From: Sepiola atlantica
Taxonomy: Eukaryota > Mollusca > Cephalopoda > Sepiida > Sepiolidae
Assembly: GCA_963556195.1 (NCBI GenBank)
Contig: OY744528.1
Coordinates: 54,649,060 to 54,713,059, forward strand
Length of the DNA stretch: 64,000 nucleotides
Reading direction: 5' to 3'
Part shown: positions 46,434 to 59,389 of the stretch, one piece after another
Position numbering within the stretch: position 1 is the stretch's first letter
How the letters are laid out: each line of letters starts with the position of its first letter
The notes under the pieces: generated by a model
What the model was told of the DNA's origin: nothing
Database searches by the model: none
The model's input: only the letters and a program-made list of their open reading frames with translations
Program-made: the position numbers and the translations under genes

Positions 46434-46597
46434 TGTTGGATACCAGTCCCAGAAAACCAGATTTTTCAACATCACAAAATCCTGAGGGAACTTATGATTC
46501 AACTTCTGCCCAGCGTGCGAATGCGTGTTCATTGAATGTAACATCTGTATCTTGGCTATTAGTGACTGCTTTTCTTTTGTGCCTCCTGATTCGTTGA
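46434..46597 (+). CDS. ANOS1: Anosmin-1 homologue, terminal exon G (linker and GPI-like signal)
   Basis: The acceptor is TTCTTTATTGCAG. The phase 1 start completes TTG, and the frame is open to TGA at 46595-46597. It gives a Ser/Thr/Pro-rich linker (LDTSPRKPDFSTSQNPEGTY), small residues RANACSLNVTS, then the hydrophobic run WLLVTAFLLCLLIR and stop. A spacer with a small-residue cluster, a hydrophobic run of 13-14 residues and only one charged residue at the very end is the layout of a GPI-attachment signal. The run is short for a normal transmembrane helix with a cytoplasmic tail. Vertebrate anosmin-1 ends in a basic, His/Pro-rich tail without this. No further homology supports this exon, but splice site, phase and a sensible C-terminus agree. 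Confidence 0.78.
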
Positions 46598-46832
46598 GGC
46601 TTATGCCCAGGGCTGCTATAAACATGGGTGCACCCCACCCATAATAGCTTGGATTATTACCTAAAAGAAAAAGACAAAGAGTCACACCCTGCTGTGTTGG
46701 CTTCTCACTCTGCTGCGGCTTTATTTTTGTACAGTCTTAACCTTGTTACTTGTTGACAAGTCCACAGTTGTTATTGAGAAAAAAAGAAGTTATCCCAGTT
46801 CTTTAAGTTAAAAAAAGCATTAAAAAAATAAA
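46598..46832 (+). other. ANOS1: Probable ANOS1 3' UTR and polyadenylation signal
   Basis: From the stop codon to a cluster of ATTAAA (46819-46824) and AATAAA (46827-46832). Most of it is copy 2 of the 140-bp dispersed repeat, which begins about 10 bp after the stop codon. The real transcript end is unknown. Confidence 0.5.
46603..46750. repeat. Dispersed repeat of about 140 bp, copy 2 (in 3' UTR)
   Basis: Same element as 45446-45590, differing at a few bases (GGTGCACCCCACCC against GGTGCACCCACCC; GTCACACC against GTCACGCC). Confidence 0.9.
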
Positions 46833-47013
46833 AAAGTACAGATTAATTCCAACCTACAAGAAGATGTTTATCCTGCCATCTTTATCGTGTATAGTTTATT
46901 TTGTTTTTCACAGTTAGATAAATATGCAGAATGTAAGTATAAATGAAACATAAAAATGCATACAATGTAATATTATCATAGTGTGAGTGTATGCAAACAT
47001 ATGTATATAAAAG

Positions 47014-47017
<4 letters not shown>

Positions 47018-47081
<64 letters not shown>

Positions 47082-47400
47082 ACACATATATATGTATACA
47101 TATATATATATATATATAGTGTATGCATTAGGAAGTACTTATACATTAGCTGTTCAATATGTTTATTTATGTATATGTATACATATAAGAATGTATATAT
47201 GTATTTACTAGTTGTGTTTTGTTTGAAAGAAGTATGTTTATGTATATGTTTACATATAAGAATGTTTATGTGTAGATATAAGAATGTATGTTTATGTATA
47301 TGTCTACATATAAGAATGGCTATGTATACATATAAGAATGCATATGTCTACATATAAGAATGTATATATATATATATACATATAAGAATGTAGTTATGTA
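47018..47400. repeat. TA/TATG repeats and ACATATAAGAATG tandem repeats
   Basis: TA tracts with ATGTATGTA interruptions (47018-47118) lead into about eight irregular copies of ACATATAAGAATGTATATG-like units up to 47395. TTACTAGTTGTGTTTTGTTT occurs at both about 47206 and about 47402, so the array has itself been duplicated. Confidence 0.88.
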
Positions 47401-48088
47401 TTTACTAGTTGTGTTTTGTTTGAAAGAAGTTTTAAGAGTATTTTCAAAGGAAATGAAAATCATAAAGCTTTTGTGTTCAGAATAATTTAATCTTTCTTTT
47501 ATGTTTATTTCATCAAATATTATAAGAGGATAAAATTCAGAATCAGGTTGGAATTATGAAATCAAAGGAAAAAAAAGGAAAAAAATAGTCTCTCATTTGG
47601 AGAAACAAATCCCTAGGTTTAAATAAGTAGTTTAATTTGTCTTTCTAACTTCTGTGTATTTTTATTGAATGATATTTCACTTCATGGAAAAGAAAGAAGC
47701 AAATAAAGAAAAAAGAAATGCTTTGAAACAAACAAAATAAAAGACTAAACAAATTTTCCTTAAAAATATGGACAAAATCTTCTGCTTGCATTTGGATTTA
47801 TTTGCTAAAATTAAGAGAATGCTTCAGATATCTTCAAAAACATACACAACAAAACACACACTCATATACTTTTATTGAAAGATGTTATCATTTCAATAAG
47901 ACTTGTTTTCTTGGTATCATTTCTTTTTCATTTTGGGGGGTTTTTAATAGCTACGATTTTCAACTTTATCACATTGTCTTCAGGACACACAAGCATGTAA
48001 TGTGTCGTCTATCATGGAAAAAAGTGTAATATTTCAACAGAAAGACACACACCCAATATAAGTGTAATGTGCAATCTAAAAGATGCAT

Positions 48089-48123
48089 ACTGTTGCATGT
48101 GTTGACATAACACATGCAACAGT
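48089..48123. other. Perfect 15-bp palindromic hairpin
   Basis: ACTGTTGCATGTGTT, loop GACAT, AACACATGCAACAGT. It occurs among several CATGC/GCATG motifs. No known element. Confidence 0.9.
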
Positions 48124-50329
48124 GTTTGTGTGACATTGGCACAGAACTTAACATGCATTTAGAAGCATGTCTTTGTCAGATACAGTGAACAAATCTTTTG
48201 TTTGATTATGTTTTTTTTTAGTTCTGGAGTTGATGACTTGTAACAATCAGTCGTCGTTATGTATGTGTCACTGCTGGTGTTCAAGTTTAACTGTTGGACA
48301 AATTGTTTGGAAAAAAAGTACCAACTCCATGCTGTTCTTAAATTCGTTTTTATTTGACTTATTTCTTTCCTCTTGTTTTGTTTTTGCTGCATCTTCTGGT
48401 ACTCACAAGAAACAGATATTACAAGAAACATAAAAAGTTGAAGCCTAAAATACCAAATTGTACATGAGGAGTAGAACCCTGCTCACTTAGTCCAGTCGTA
48501 ACAAACTTTGTTTTTTACATTCAATTTTCTTTCATGAAAGCAAAACAAAAATGTGTTTTCTTTTTTTTCTGTTTTTGTTGCCATGTAAAATATCACGCCT
48601 GTCCTTCTAGCCATATTTGCTACAATCGCCTGTTCAGCTCTTTTTTTTCTTTTTTTCATGATGAAATTTGTAATAATAAGTTTTTTTACAAAATCAATAA
48701 AAAATAATTTCAAAATCGCAGTTATAAAAGTTCTTAGTGAATTCTGATGGTTTTAAATCAACGGAAGAGGGAGGGAGGAGGTGGTGCGTCTATCTCGATG
48801 ATTAAAAAAAACTAAAGGAATAGAATATCTATTAGATATATTATTACTATTATTATTTTTGACATAGTCAATTATTTAAAGCCTGAGATATGTGCAGCTA
48901 ACAAAGAAGGGATGGAGCTGTGGGATCTGGTTAATGAATTATATACAAATTTGAAATATTCAAAACACACATTTTATCATTTTCCATTCTCTTCAAATAC
49001 ACTTATGTTTGATTTGGTAAATTATGAATCCATCCATAAAAATATTTGTTCATATTCGTCTATATTAAAATATAGACAAATAAACAAATGTTTTTAATTT
49101 ACAAACACAAAACAATTAAATACTTAAGGAAACTTGTGTAATGTTCTTCTGAAAAACAGAATAATTAAATCTAATAATATTCATGGATGATTGATTTAGA
49201 ATCTATCTAAGCTGATCAAACATAACAATGACAAATACAATAAAAAAGAAACCTTGATAAAAACTGAATCTATGTTTATTTAATTTATTTTGGGGAGTTT
49301 TATTGAAAAAATATTGTTTTTGTTTTTCTGCATTTTCTGTAAAAATTAACAAGACAAGAATTTAATTGCAAACTTTAATGCGGAATTTTATGATGAAAAG
49401 TTGATTCAGACTTTTATTACTCTTACAGATTTCTTTTAGTTATTACGAATATATTGGCTCAATTTTTCAAAACTGCTAGGTACCTCCTTCCTGATATTTT
49501 AACTTCAAGCTAGAACTATTTAAACTCTAAATAGTAATACATGGCTTTAACAATAGCAGTAACAGCACATCTAACTTCTTATTAAAAGTATATCTATGTT
49601 CTTTGCTGATAAAATGCTTACTTCCTTATGATAAATGAACTTGCTCAAAAGTAGGAAGATTTTGTTCACCATTGTTTTGCATTCGAACTCTGTTTATAAA
49701 AACTAATCAGGCTTGGTAACAACTAGGTTTTTAATAATGAATAACATTTTTAGCTCAAAAATTTTTAAAAACACAAGCCTTTTCCTAGTTGATCAGTAAG
49801 TATATATATATATTTATATATGAGGGGGGGTCTGGTTGTATCACACATAGCCACTTAAAAGTATAATAAAGAATGATCATATATTCCCACCTCGACAATA
49901 TATAATAATTAATTAAACCAAATAAAAGTGTATATGAAGTTGAACCAGATTGCACCATGTGAATATGTGAATACTTATGAACCAGTTTGATGAGAACACA
50001 ATAATGTGATTGTTTCTCTTTTTTTTTTCATTTTACTTCAGTGTAAGTTATCACAAATCAAGGGTGCCCGTTTCTGAGGTTAACACTTAAATTCTATATG
50101 CAATACATATCAAGTTTTCAATCAAGATTCTTCTCTGCCTCTCAAATGTTGAACACTAATTTTTCTCTCCCCAAATGACCACTTAACTATGTTATGGTTT
50201 ATTTTTCTTGTAGTCTTTTCTTGGTTTAGCCGGATTCCAGGACAATAATTCATCTGGTCTAGAGGAATATCCAGCTTAGTGTTGATACTTACATCACCAG
50301 AAGAAGGTGAACCATTCCTCATATGAGTT

Positions 50330-50480
50330 AGTGCATAGCCATGCCGAGGGGATCTTATTTGGGCTTTGAATACTATGTTATTTTGAATATTTGGTTAGAG
50401 TTTACTTGTAGAGTGAAGTATCTTCATGTAAGATTGTCCTGACAAACCCCCGTACAGAAAGACCGTGTGTACTAAATTTT
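50330..50480 (-). mobile_element. 5'-end fragment of the RLE-type LINE
   Basis: Resembles 7400-7550, the 5' side of the intron 1 LINE: GAGGGGAT, ATATTTGGT(C/T)AG(G/A)GTTTACTT and CTGACAAACCCC(T/C)GTACAGA(G/A)AGACCG in the same order. A 66-codon minus-strand frame (50322-50122) follows where the element's N-terminal region would start, but it has no known motif. Confidence 0.6.
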
Positions 50481-51980
50481 CAAACACAAAAGAAAAACAT
50501 ATCTATCATGGTTGATAAATCTAACTAAGTCTGAAATGGCACAACATTTAAAATGGATATTCCTCAAAGAACAGCCTTTTTTTAGTTAATATGTATTTAT
50601 GTGCCAAAGGAAAATGAATATTGCAGAGAGTTTATATTCTTTCATTATTTGAAAGAATTAACTGTCATTTTAAAAAAATTTTAGTTAAGCATCGAAAAAA
50701 CTGAATTGTAGAAGTTTTAAACAATTTTTGATAAGTTCAATAAACTTTTTCACTTAGATTCTTAATGTCTTCCAAAGATACAACATAAATAAATATGGCT
50801 GTTGGTTACACATAAATAAGTTATAAATTTGTGTTTTGTATCTTGAGATAGTAAGGTGGCTTCATAAGATGGCGATGAACATTAAAATCAACAAAATGAT
50901 TTTAATGTAAAATGCTATTTTTTTTTCGGCAGTCATCTTCAAATCCATGTTCCAATTTGGATATGGAAAGAAGAGAATATAAGGTATTCTAATGCATCTG
51001 CCCTTGTCCATCATTCAATTTAGATAAAAAAGAAACATAACAGTAACTTTCTTTCTTCTGGAATATTTTATAGTACAAAATAGTTTGTCTTGTGTTTCTG
51101 TTCTCTTCGATGATCTAACTTAATAACCTAAAAATCAAAATCATTTCTGACCGCAAGAGAATTGAAAACTAATATAGTTCATCCTTTTTTTACAGATGTA
51201 GACGATTTTCAAGCCAAGTCTCCAGTAAATGGATGGGCTCCGTAAATTATTTTGTCTCTTATAACAAGAAAAACTACGACAATACCAAAAATATTTTTTT
51301 AAATATGTTGGAGTCACACAATGGGAACTAATTTAGTTTCCACTGTCTTTCAAAATGTAAAAATAAATAAAAAAGAAAATACAATTGTTACAACTTTCAT
51401 TTTGTATATACAGTATTTCCAATATTTCTTTGTGGGGCAAAGGACTACTAATTTTATTTATTTTACACTTTATCTTTTGATTTAATGTTTATTTTTCTCA
51501 TGTAGCAACCAAGTGCCTGCCATTGTGTAACCCCAACAGACACATATTCGAGGATCAAATTATCCAAAGTAAATTAAAAAATAGATTTCGGGAAAGTGAC
51601 TTTCAAGAATGTTGTCACACTCTTGAATGATTCCTCATCGGTAAATGTCCTGAAAATAAGCTGATGGGGAAATAAATTTTTGCTAAAATAAAGATAATAT
51701 TTATGCATTTTTTTTTTGTTTGGTAAAATGAAACTTTAACTCAATAAATCTTGAGAATGATTTATTCAAGTGATTGGGTAAAACTTGCGTAAATATACTA
51801 ACTATGGATGAATAGTTTTATCTTAGATCAAGAAACTAAATAAAACGTAAGCATCAGCAGCAGCGGACTCGAAGTTGATCCTTATTCCATCAGAATTTTA
51901 AAATATTTTCAAATTTATATAAGAAGTCATACTCATTCATAAGTAAATATTTTTTTCAAGCAAAATACATGCAGATGAAA

Positions 51981-52027
51981 AAGTTTTTTATGAATTATTA
52001 TTAAATATAATAATTCATAAAAAACTT
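51981..52027. other. Perfect 21-bp AT-rich hairpin
   Basis: AAGTTTTTTATGAATTATTAT, loop TAAAT, then its exact complement. Possible small foldback. Confidence 0.9.
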
Positions 52028-54323
52028 TTAAATTAAAAAAAAATGAAATAATGATCGAGCGAAATTACTAGCTTCAATTCGTATTGTCTTTTATAGTTAC
52101 TATATAAATCATATTTATATAATTTAAAAAAAATGTTGTGTTCAATAATAATCAATGCAGTAACAGGATTCGAATTAAAATTTAAAATTCAAAAGTAAGT
52201 GATGAAGCTATTTAAGTTTAAATATATTCTTTTAGATTAATAAGGCTAATTTCATACATTTTGAATTTGTGTGTTTTAGAAGGTATTTGATTGAATGTGA
52301 CTTTAAGTGGATCTTACAGGTTATATATTTGATTAACTCTATTTACATTAGAGGTCACCCAAGATTTGAAGTTAATTCATTATCCAAAAGAAAATATAAA
52401 CTGGTAAATAATGTTATATTCTGCTGACTTTTTAATTATATTGAGATGTATTGTTGAAGAGAAAAATGTTATCATTATGGCTTTCTAATTTTTATAAGGC
52501 TTTTGGTTTGACTTTATTTCACGGATCATGAGTTGGTTATATTTAAGGTTATCTCTAGTTTATATTAAATGAAGTAATAATGCAGTTTTTTTATACAGTT
52601 AGGCAGCTGCTGCTGATAAGGCTACTTTGGTCTGTCAGTGGAATGAAAAGACTGTTCGTCATGTCTGGTTTGGTTAGCAGAATGGAAGAAAGATGAAACT
52701 GTTTATCTCTGCCACATGAGCCGAGATGTTGAAACATCCGGTTTTGTTAGAAGAGGTGCTGAGCTGTAAACTGAGTGTGTTTGTGTGTGTGTGGGGGGGG
52801 GGGGGTACGACAAAACTACACCTCTGATAGCCTATTTTGACAAGAGTCTAAAATCCAGTGAGTTACTCTTTCTATATGGGTAGATATAGTATTTAAATTA
52901 ACATTACATTCACACCTGATCAATCTCATATTTGATGAAACTTATTTTATTTCTTTTAAAATATTCAATCCATACCTTTTTACAATTACACTTTTACTTT
53001 TACACTTCCAATTTTTATTTTTGAATAAACATCATCTGAAAAAGTACTTTCTAGATTCTAGAAAAGTGTTTCTTTTTTTTCTCCTGAATAAATGTAATAA
53101 GTAATAACTTATCAATATTCATTTCTTTCAATCTTTATCTTCTCATGTCACTGAAAGAGAGAAGAAGAAGATGGAGAGGGAGAAGAAGAAGAAGACAGAA
53201 GAAATGGAGAAGCATGCTTATAACAAAGAAACGGTCAATTGTGTATATGATAAATTAACTAACAGAATTCTAATGGGCAATGGAATCGATTTTTCTTTGA
53301 AAATCTCTCTCCAATCTGGCTCATGATTGAAATTTATGAACTAAAATGGCGGCATTGGTGAGTTTTGGGTCGTTTCATAGTCGAGCTTGTTGGTTTTTTA
53401 ATGAGAGAACAATACTTAAATTAATTGAGTTTGAAAGATGGGAAATTCATCTCAGTATAGGGTTTAAAATAATCAATATAATATTTTCTTTTTACTAAAA
53501 CAAAACCCCAAAACATAAGTTATTTGTGCTGTTATTTTTCTGATTGCCAAGGCTTCATAGAAAGTAATAATTTTTCTTTTGCATTTAATCATAATTAAAA
53601 GATACATATTTTACAAATTCTGCTTAAATTCAAAGAAAACTGCTGGTATTTTAAGAGAAAATAAATGCATATGAATATTGATATTTAAATTATAGTGATT
53701 GTGAATAGTAGTTGTATGAAAGACTTACTATATCTTTATATACACTTATGCATTAAAATAATGTCATATATATATATTTATGTTAATATGTGATTAATCA
53801 TAATTATCTTGGTGTGTGTGCATGGGTATGATACAAGAACGCTAAAATATAAAAGTAAATTGTGTTATAAGTTAATGCAGAACAAATACAATAAAAAATA
53901 AACATTGTTAAATTTGTCTTTTTTAAATGTTTCAGTAAAAACCTTTATATAAATGTTTATATAACCTGATTATTCTTTTGAAGATGCATTTTTAAATGCA
54001 TACAAAATGGTGTAGAATGGTGTTGAGTAAGTTATTCTGTTTTATTAGACCTTTTTTAAATTAATATTAAAAAAAATGTAATTAATGTTTTCAAAAAGGA
54101 AAGTAATTCTTTTTTCTTCATAATTCGTTACTTTCAACGTTTTCTTTTTCATATTAAAAAATGAAAAACAGCTGCTAATTGTTAGTCTTTCATGTGGACA
54201 AAATGCATGTGTACTGTGCTATTTTATGTCATATAAACCCGACGGACATCTGCAAACTAAAAATCTCGATTACTAAATCTTGAAGAAAACAAGATTTATG
54301 TTAGGAAAATGTGTATGTTTTGA

Positions 54324-54329
<6 letters not shown>

Positions 54330-54378
<49 letters not shown>
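54330..54378. repeat. (AT)n microsatellite
   Basis: About 49 bp of AT. Confidence 0.97.
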
Positions 54379-54380
<2 letters not shown>

Positions 54381-55396
54381 CAGATCATCTAACTTCTACA
54401 GTCTATATTGTCTTGGATCACCAATATAGGCAATCTAGACAGCTTTATGGGCAATGTCGTGTTGTGATATATCGATCCACATTTTGCAATCTAAATAATA
54501 TATAAATAAAATGTACAGATATTAAACTTTTACTCTGTTTTAACTTCTAAAAATGTACAATTTACCTAACCTCATTAATACACTCATTTTAATATTTTAA
54601 GTTGCTTATTTTGATTTAATAATTATAGAAATAGATTAAACAATAATTTATCATTCTTTTTGTTACCTAAAAGAAAAACAATTGTTTTACTGTAAAAACA
54701 GAGGTAATCGTCCTGAATTGGCAGCCAAAGATTTGAAATAAGGCATAGCAAAATAAATAAAGCAGAGGGGACAACAACTGATCAACAAATTGAGCCAACT
54801 AAAGGACCGACTTTATCTCCAAAAAGACGCACACATCCATCTTGATACTAACACATCTGGCAGAATTTCTGTTATTTCATACAATCAGAAAAAATGTTTA
54901 AAGCAATTTTTTGCTTAGAAATCTATTTACAAAAACAGAGCATATTTTGTTTAATAATCTGTTAGATAGGTAAAAATATTTAAATCCTTTTCAGGTTTAA
55001 TTCAGTTTTATTTTTTAATAAAGCAGAAAGAATTCATTTTTTTTACAGAAATGTTATAACAATTAGCCATCGTTATGTGTTCTAGAAAATTTACCAAGAA
55101 AATAAGAAAACCCTATGATAACTGATAACTTTCTGTAAAATATTTTAAACGATCAAGACATACTCATAAAATAGAAGAAAACATAGATAAAAAAAATTTA
55201 GAATTACATGGGTTGCAAATATTTTAGTAACTGTATACAAAATATGTGTAGACTGACTTGAGATTGTTTTCCCATATTTCTAATGAAATAAAATGTTTTT
55301 ACCTGTAATGACTCTTGAAACATTTTTTAAGTGATTTTAATTGAAGACGAGGCACAATATCAAGTGAATGACTTTACAGATACGTTTATACAAGTC

Positions 55397-56372
55397 TTGA
55401 GAAATAAAAAGTACAAATATTTTTCATCTCATTTCAATATGAAACTAAATTTACTAACAGTTATCACATTTTGGGAAGATTAATTATTTATTTTTACGTA
55501 AAAAACCTTCTTTCTTTAGAGTAAATGTATGAAAAGAAAGTAAGAAAATAATTTTTTTTAAAGTTTTATTTTTATTATACAGAACCATTTTAAGAACTAG
55601 TGTATTTCTTACACTTCAATTATTCTAGAAAGAAAAATGTTTAAGATCACACTGTATTTGACATCACTCTAAACTTAAATATTTTTTCTATTAAAGGATC
55701 TAAAACTATTTCCATTTCTTTATTACAAAAACGAAATATACTGTTTCAATTCGTCATTTGTTGGTAATTTTCTAATATATGGCCGCTTATTACTTACAAT
55801 GAAATGGGTTGCGGCATTATTCCCAAACAACTGATTATTATTTAAAACCCTGTTTTAGTAAAATAAAAATAAATAGCATTAAACATTAAAAACATTAAAA
55901 AAAACATTTATAATGGAAGTTTTATCATTTTTTAAATTAATCTTTTCTTTACTTTAGCAATTTGCTAACCTTTCTATATGTTACATTTTAAGAAAAATGG
56001 TAAAGTTTGACTTTATTGCTAGATTTGTTTATATCGGCCATCTTTTTTCGCATTATGTGTGATTAAACTTGCTATTGTTAACTTTTTTTTATGTTTAATG
56101 TAATTCTTTTTACTAATTTTATTACTTTTCAAAACTAATACAACCTGATATTTTACACTGTTATCAGAAATAAATTCATGACCAAAAACGTGTACTTTTC
56201 GTTTACTTACTGATTGGAAAATTAAGTTTCACATTTGTTTACTTCTTTAATACTCTAAAGTTTTTTTTTTGCATAAATAATCAATCTTCCCAAAATGTGA
56301 TAACTGTAAGTAAATTCAGTTTCATATTGAAATGAGATGAAAAATATTTGTACTTTTTATTTCTCAAGTTAG
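55397..56372. repeat. Inverted repeat with arms of about 95 bp and a 780-bp spacer
   Basis: 55400-55492 (TTGAGAAATAAAAAGTACAA...ATTATTTA) is about 95% identical to the reverse complement of 56273-56372. Weaker similarity continues inward (CTTTAGAGTA). GATCTAAAACTA at about 55700 has an inverted partner near 56440, outside the outer arm. No transposase frame lies in the spacer. Confidence 0.85.
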
Positions 56373-58659
56373 AAAAGATCCAAATATTTTTTTTTGTAAG
56401 AAATATTTTATTTTCATAAGAAGTAAATATAAGTAGTTTTAGATCTTTTAATTGACAAAATGTTTGGAAAGGTGTTGTATTTGAGTGACGTCATGCTCTT
56501 TCATTTTGCCAACAAACGAGGGGTGGGGGGGGGGCTGAAAATACACTTGGTTTGAATTTAAAATAATTCTTTGCAAGAATATGAACAAATCATTGACAGA
56601 GAAAGATTTGTTAAAATTTGATGAACTTTGACCCAATTTTGCAGCAAGGCTTATTTTCATTACAAACAAAATATATAGCAATATGTCAAACATTTCAAAT
56701 TTTAATAAAAAGGATAAATTACAAAGTTTATTCACAATTTGATAAATATTTTCCAGATTTGGGAAACATTCTTGTCAGTTAATAAAACTAATTTTGATAA
56801 CAGAAATGTGTGAAGAAAAAATATTCTGAAATACTTCCCTGTGTTTCAGAATATTTTTTTCAAATTTATAATATTTTATAACCCCCAAAACAAACTCATT
56901 GGCTTCCATGTCAACAAAAAAATACGAAAACAAAATAGATTAATATAACAATTAATATTTGCAAATAAGCATAAAATATTTGAGTATTTAGAAATATCAA
57001 GAATTTGATAAATTTTTTAATTATTAAGAAAAATGAATCAAATCTAAAAGATAGAAAAAAAAAATAGAAACAAAAATTAATGTTTGAAATTATTATTAAA
57101 TATAAAATGTCAATTATGTTGACTTCAAACAATGATATATTAATTGAGCACATTCAAAAATAACACTTTCTACATGGTATTATCACTTTAAAATGAAAAG
57201 GTTATTCTCAAATTCTAATAAATTTGTTATTTCTTCCACCCAATTTTGATACAAAATGATTTGTTTTGATTTTTTCTCTGTTAAATGTTAAAATTTGCTT
57301 GAAGGACATGCTGAATTTTGTCATTTAATTTCCAGCCTTAGTTTGTCATGTGCTATACAGAAGTAACTGTTCAAAACTAAAAAAAAGTTACTAAAATTAG
57401 CAATTTTTTCCATTCTAAAATGAACAAAAATAAAAATCTAAAATTTGAATATGGCAATGACAGTTGTCTGATTATTAAGTTTTATCTGTGAAAAAAACTG
57501 TCGATTTCACTTTTGGTGAAAGAATGTTTTCTTGATTTCAAGATGAAAGGTATTTTGTTTTTTTTTTGTAGTTTTTTTTTTAGTTCAATTCCACCCGCAG
57601 TTATTCTAGTGTCTTCCTTTCTTATAGGAAGATGATTTTTAACCCTAAAAGCTTGTGACCAACAACAAACAATTGTAAGGAAAACTCCAGAAAAGAAAAA
57701 CGTTTTTATTTCTCTCTCAATTCTTTGTAGATTTCCTTAAACCTAAGTTTTTAATTTCCATTTGAAACAATTACAAGAGTTTCATTCATTTTTTGCTTTT
57801 TCTATTTTTTCTATTTTTTAACTAGAGTGACTTTGTAAAAGAATATTCTACATTATTAAGAGTAATACACAAATTAAAATTAACATATGGAATTTTCTTT
57901 TCAAATATACTTGCATGATATTGTTTGGTCATAAGTAAATTATTATAATGGTGGATGATTTTTTTTATGTCTGTCAATCCATAAGAGGAGCCGAAATGTA
58001 TTTACCCCCCATCAAATTGTTGTAGTAAAATAAAAATTAAACGAGTTCATCTGACATGACAAAAAAAGTATTAATCCAAGTCACAATGAGAGAACAGGAA
58101 CAAGATGATCAAAAGAAGCTGATCATTTGAATCCAGTTTGAATTCCTGTGCCATCTGCAACTGGTCGTTTCTCACTAGTGTTTGCCTCCCAAATAAACGT
58201 AGATGACATACTACAAAAATACAAATTCTTTCTCTGAAACAAAATAAAACAACTTAAAACCTACCACCCAACAATCATTCCCTCATCCCAACCCGGTCAC
58301 CCTGATTCCAACAGATCCCTTGATTGTTCTTTTCCCCACCCCTTAACCAATACCTATCCACCTGGTCCCACAGTTAAGTGGTCAGTGGTTGCAGATTTGT
58401 AAGGCGCTTTGTGCATCCACTGTCACTTGTCCAACCTGATTAATGTCTGAAGGCTGCAGGCAAATATGACTCAGTGATGTACATTCATTCATCAATGTCA
58501 TCTCATCAGAATCATTGAGAAGGTGAAAATAAATAATGTTTAATATATCAATTGTCTTTGTTATCTTTTACTTTGATTGTAAATATTGTTTTTCAAGGTA
58601 AGTATTCACTTTATCACTTCATATTAAACTAGCACGACTATCCGGTGTTGATGAAAAAG

Positions 58660-58980
58660 GAAATGGAAGAATTTAAAGATGAAAAGTGAAGTTAAAAAAG
58701 AAATTTGTTTTTGACAGCTTATGAGTTTTTAAAAAATTGTTAGTCAACGTTTGGCTGATGAAAATCCAAACCGTAATGAGATGAAGTAAAATAAGAAATT
58801 TTTTTAAACAGCCTTTGCAATATAAGTTTAAGTAAAAAGAAAAATGTTAGTTAATATTTGGCCTGGTTAAAAATAAAACGTTATTCTGCGCAAAGCGAAA
58901 CTGTAAAGTGGTGAAGAAAGAAATTGTAACCGCCTTTGCAATGTGAGTTTAAGTAAAAAGCAAATAATGTATCAGTTTCT
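58660..58980. repeat. Diverged tandem repeat of about 115 bp, 2-3 units
   Basis: GCCTTTGCAATATAAGTTTA and GCCTTTGCAATGTGAGTTTA, with GTAAAAAG and TGTTAGT(C/T)AA blocks, recur at about 58735-58860 and 58860-58970. A weaker third copy precedes them. Confidence 0.75.
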
Positions 58981-59133
58981 TGTAACATACAGTTGTCATC
59001 AGGCTGAATGATTTTAGTTTCAATTGTATATTTATTGTTTTACTGGTTTTATGAATAAATTATTTATTTTCAAATATTGTATCAGTTTCCTTTTGTTTTC
59101 AAAAGAAAACTTAATGTGTAAGAACTTTTTCAA

Positions 59134-59134
<1 letters not shown>

Positions 59135-59199
<65 letters not shown>
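59135..59199. repeat. (TA)n microsatellite
   Basis: About 64 bp of TA. Confidence 0.97.
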
Positions 59200-59200
<1 letters not shown>

Positions 59201-59204
59201 CAGC

Positions 59205-59389
59205 ATCTTCTCTTGCAGGCAAGTATTGTTGAATATAAGAGACAACTCATTCCTTTGGTAGATCCTTTAAATAGTCCGAATCAGGCTCTTAGTTTCGGAG
59301 GAGAATTGGCTGATGAATTTGCCATAGTTTACATTTGTCTCCCAAGTACTTTCAGACCCATCCGGGTCCATCTTGTGTTAGTATTATAG
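59205..59389 (+). other. Unassigned open frame after an acceptor-like site
   Basis: TCTTCTCTTGCAG (ends 59218) is followed by a frame open for 57 codons that includes VEYKRQLIPLVDPLNSPNQA and LSFGGELADEFAIVYICLPS, ending in a TAG stop (59387-59389). Its composition is less AT-biased than its neighbours. I do not recognise the family; it may be a terminal exon of an unknown gene or part of a transposon. Confidence 0.25.
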
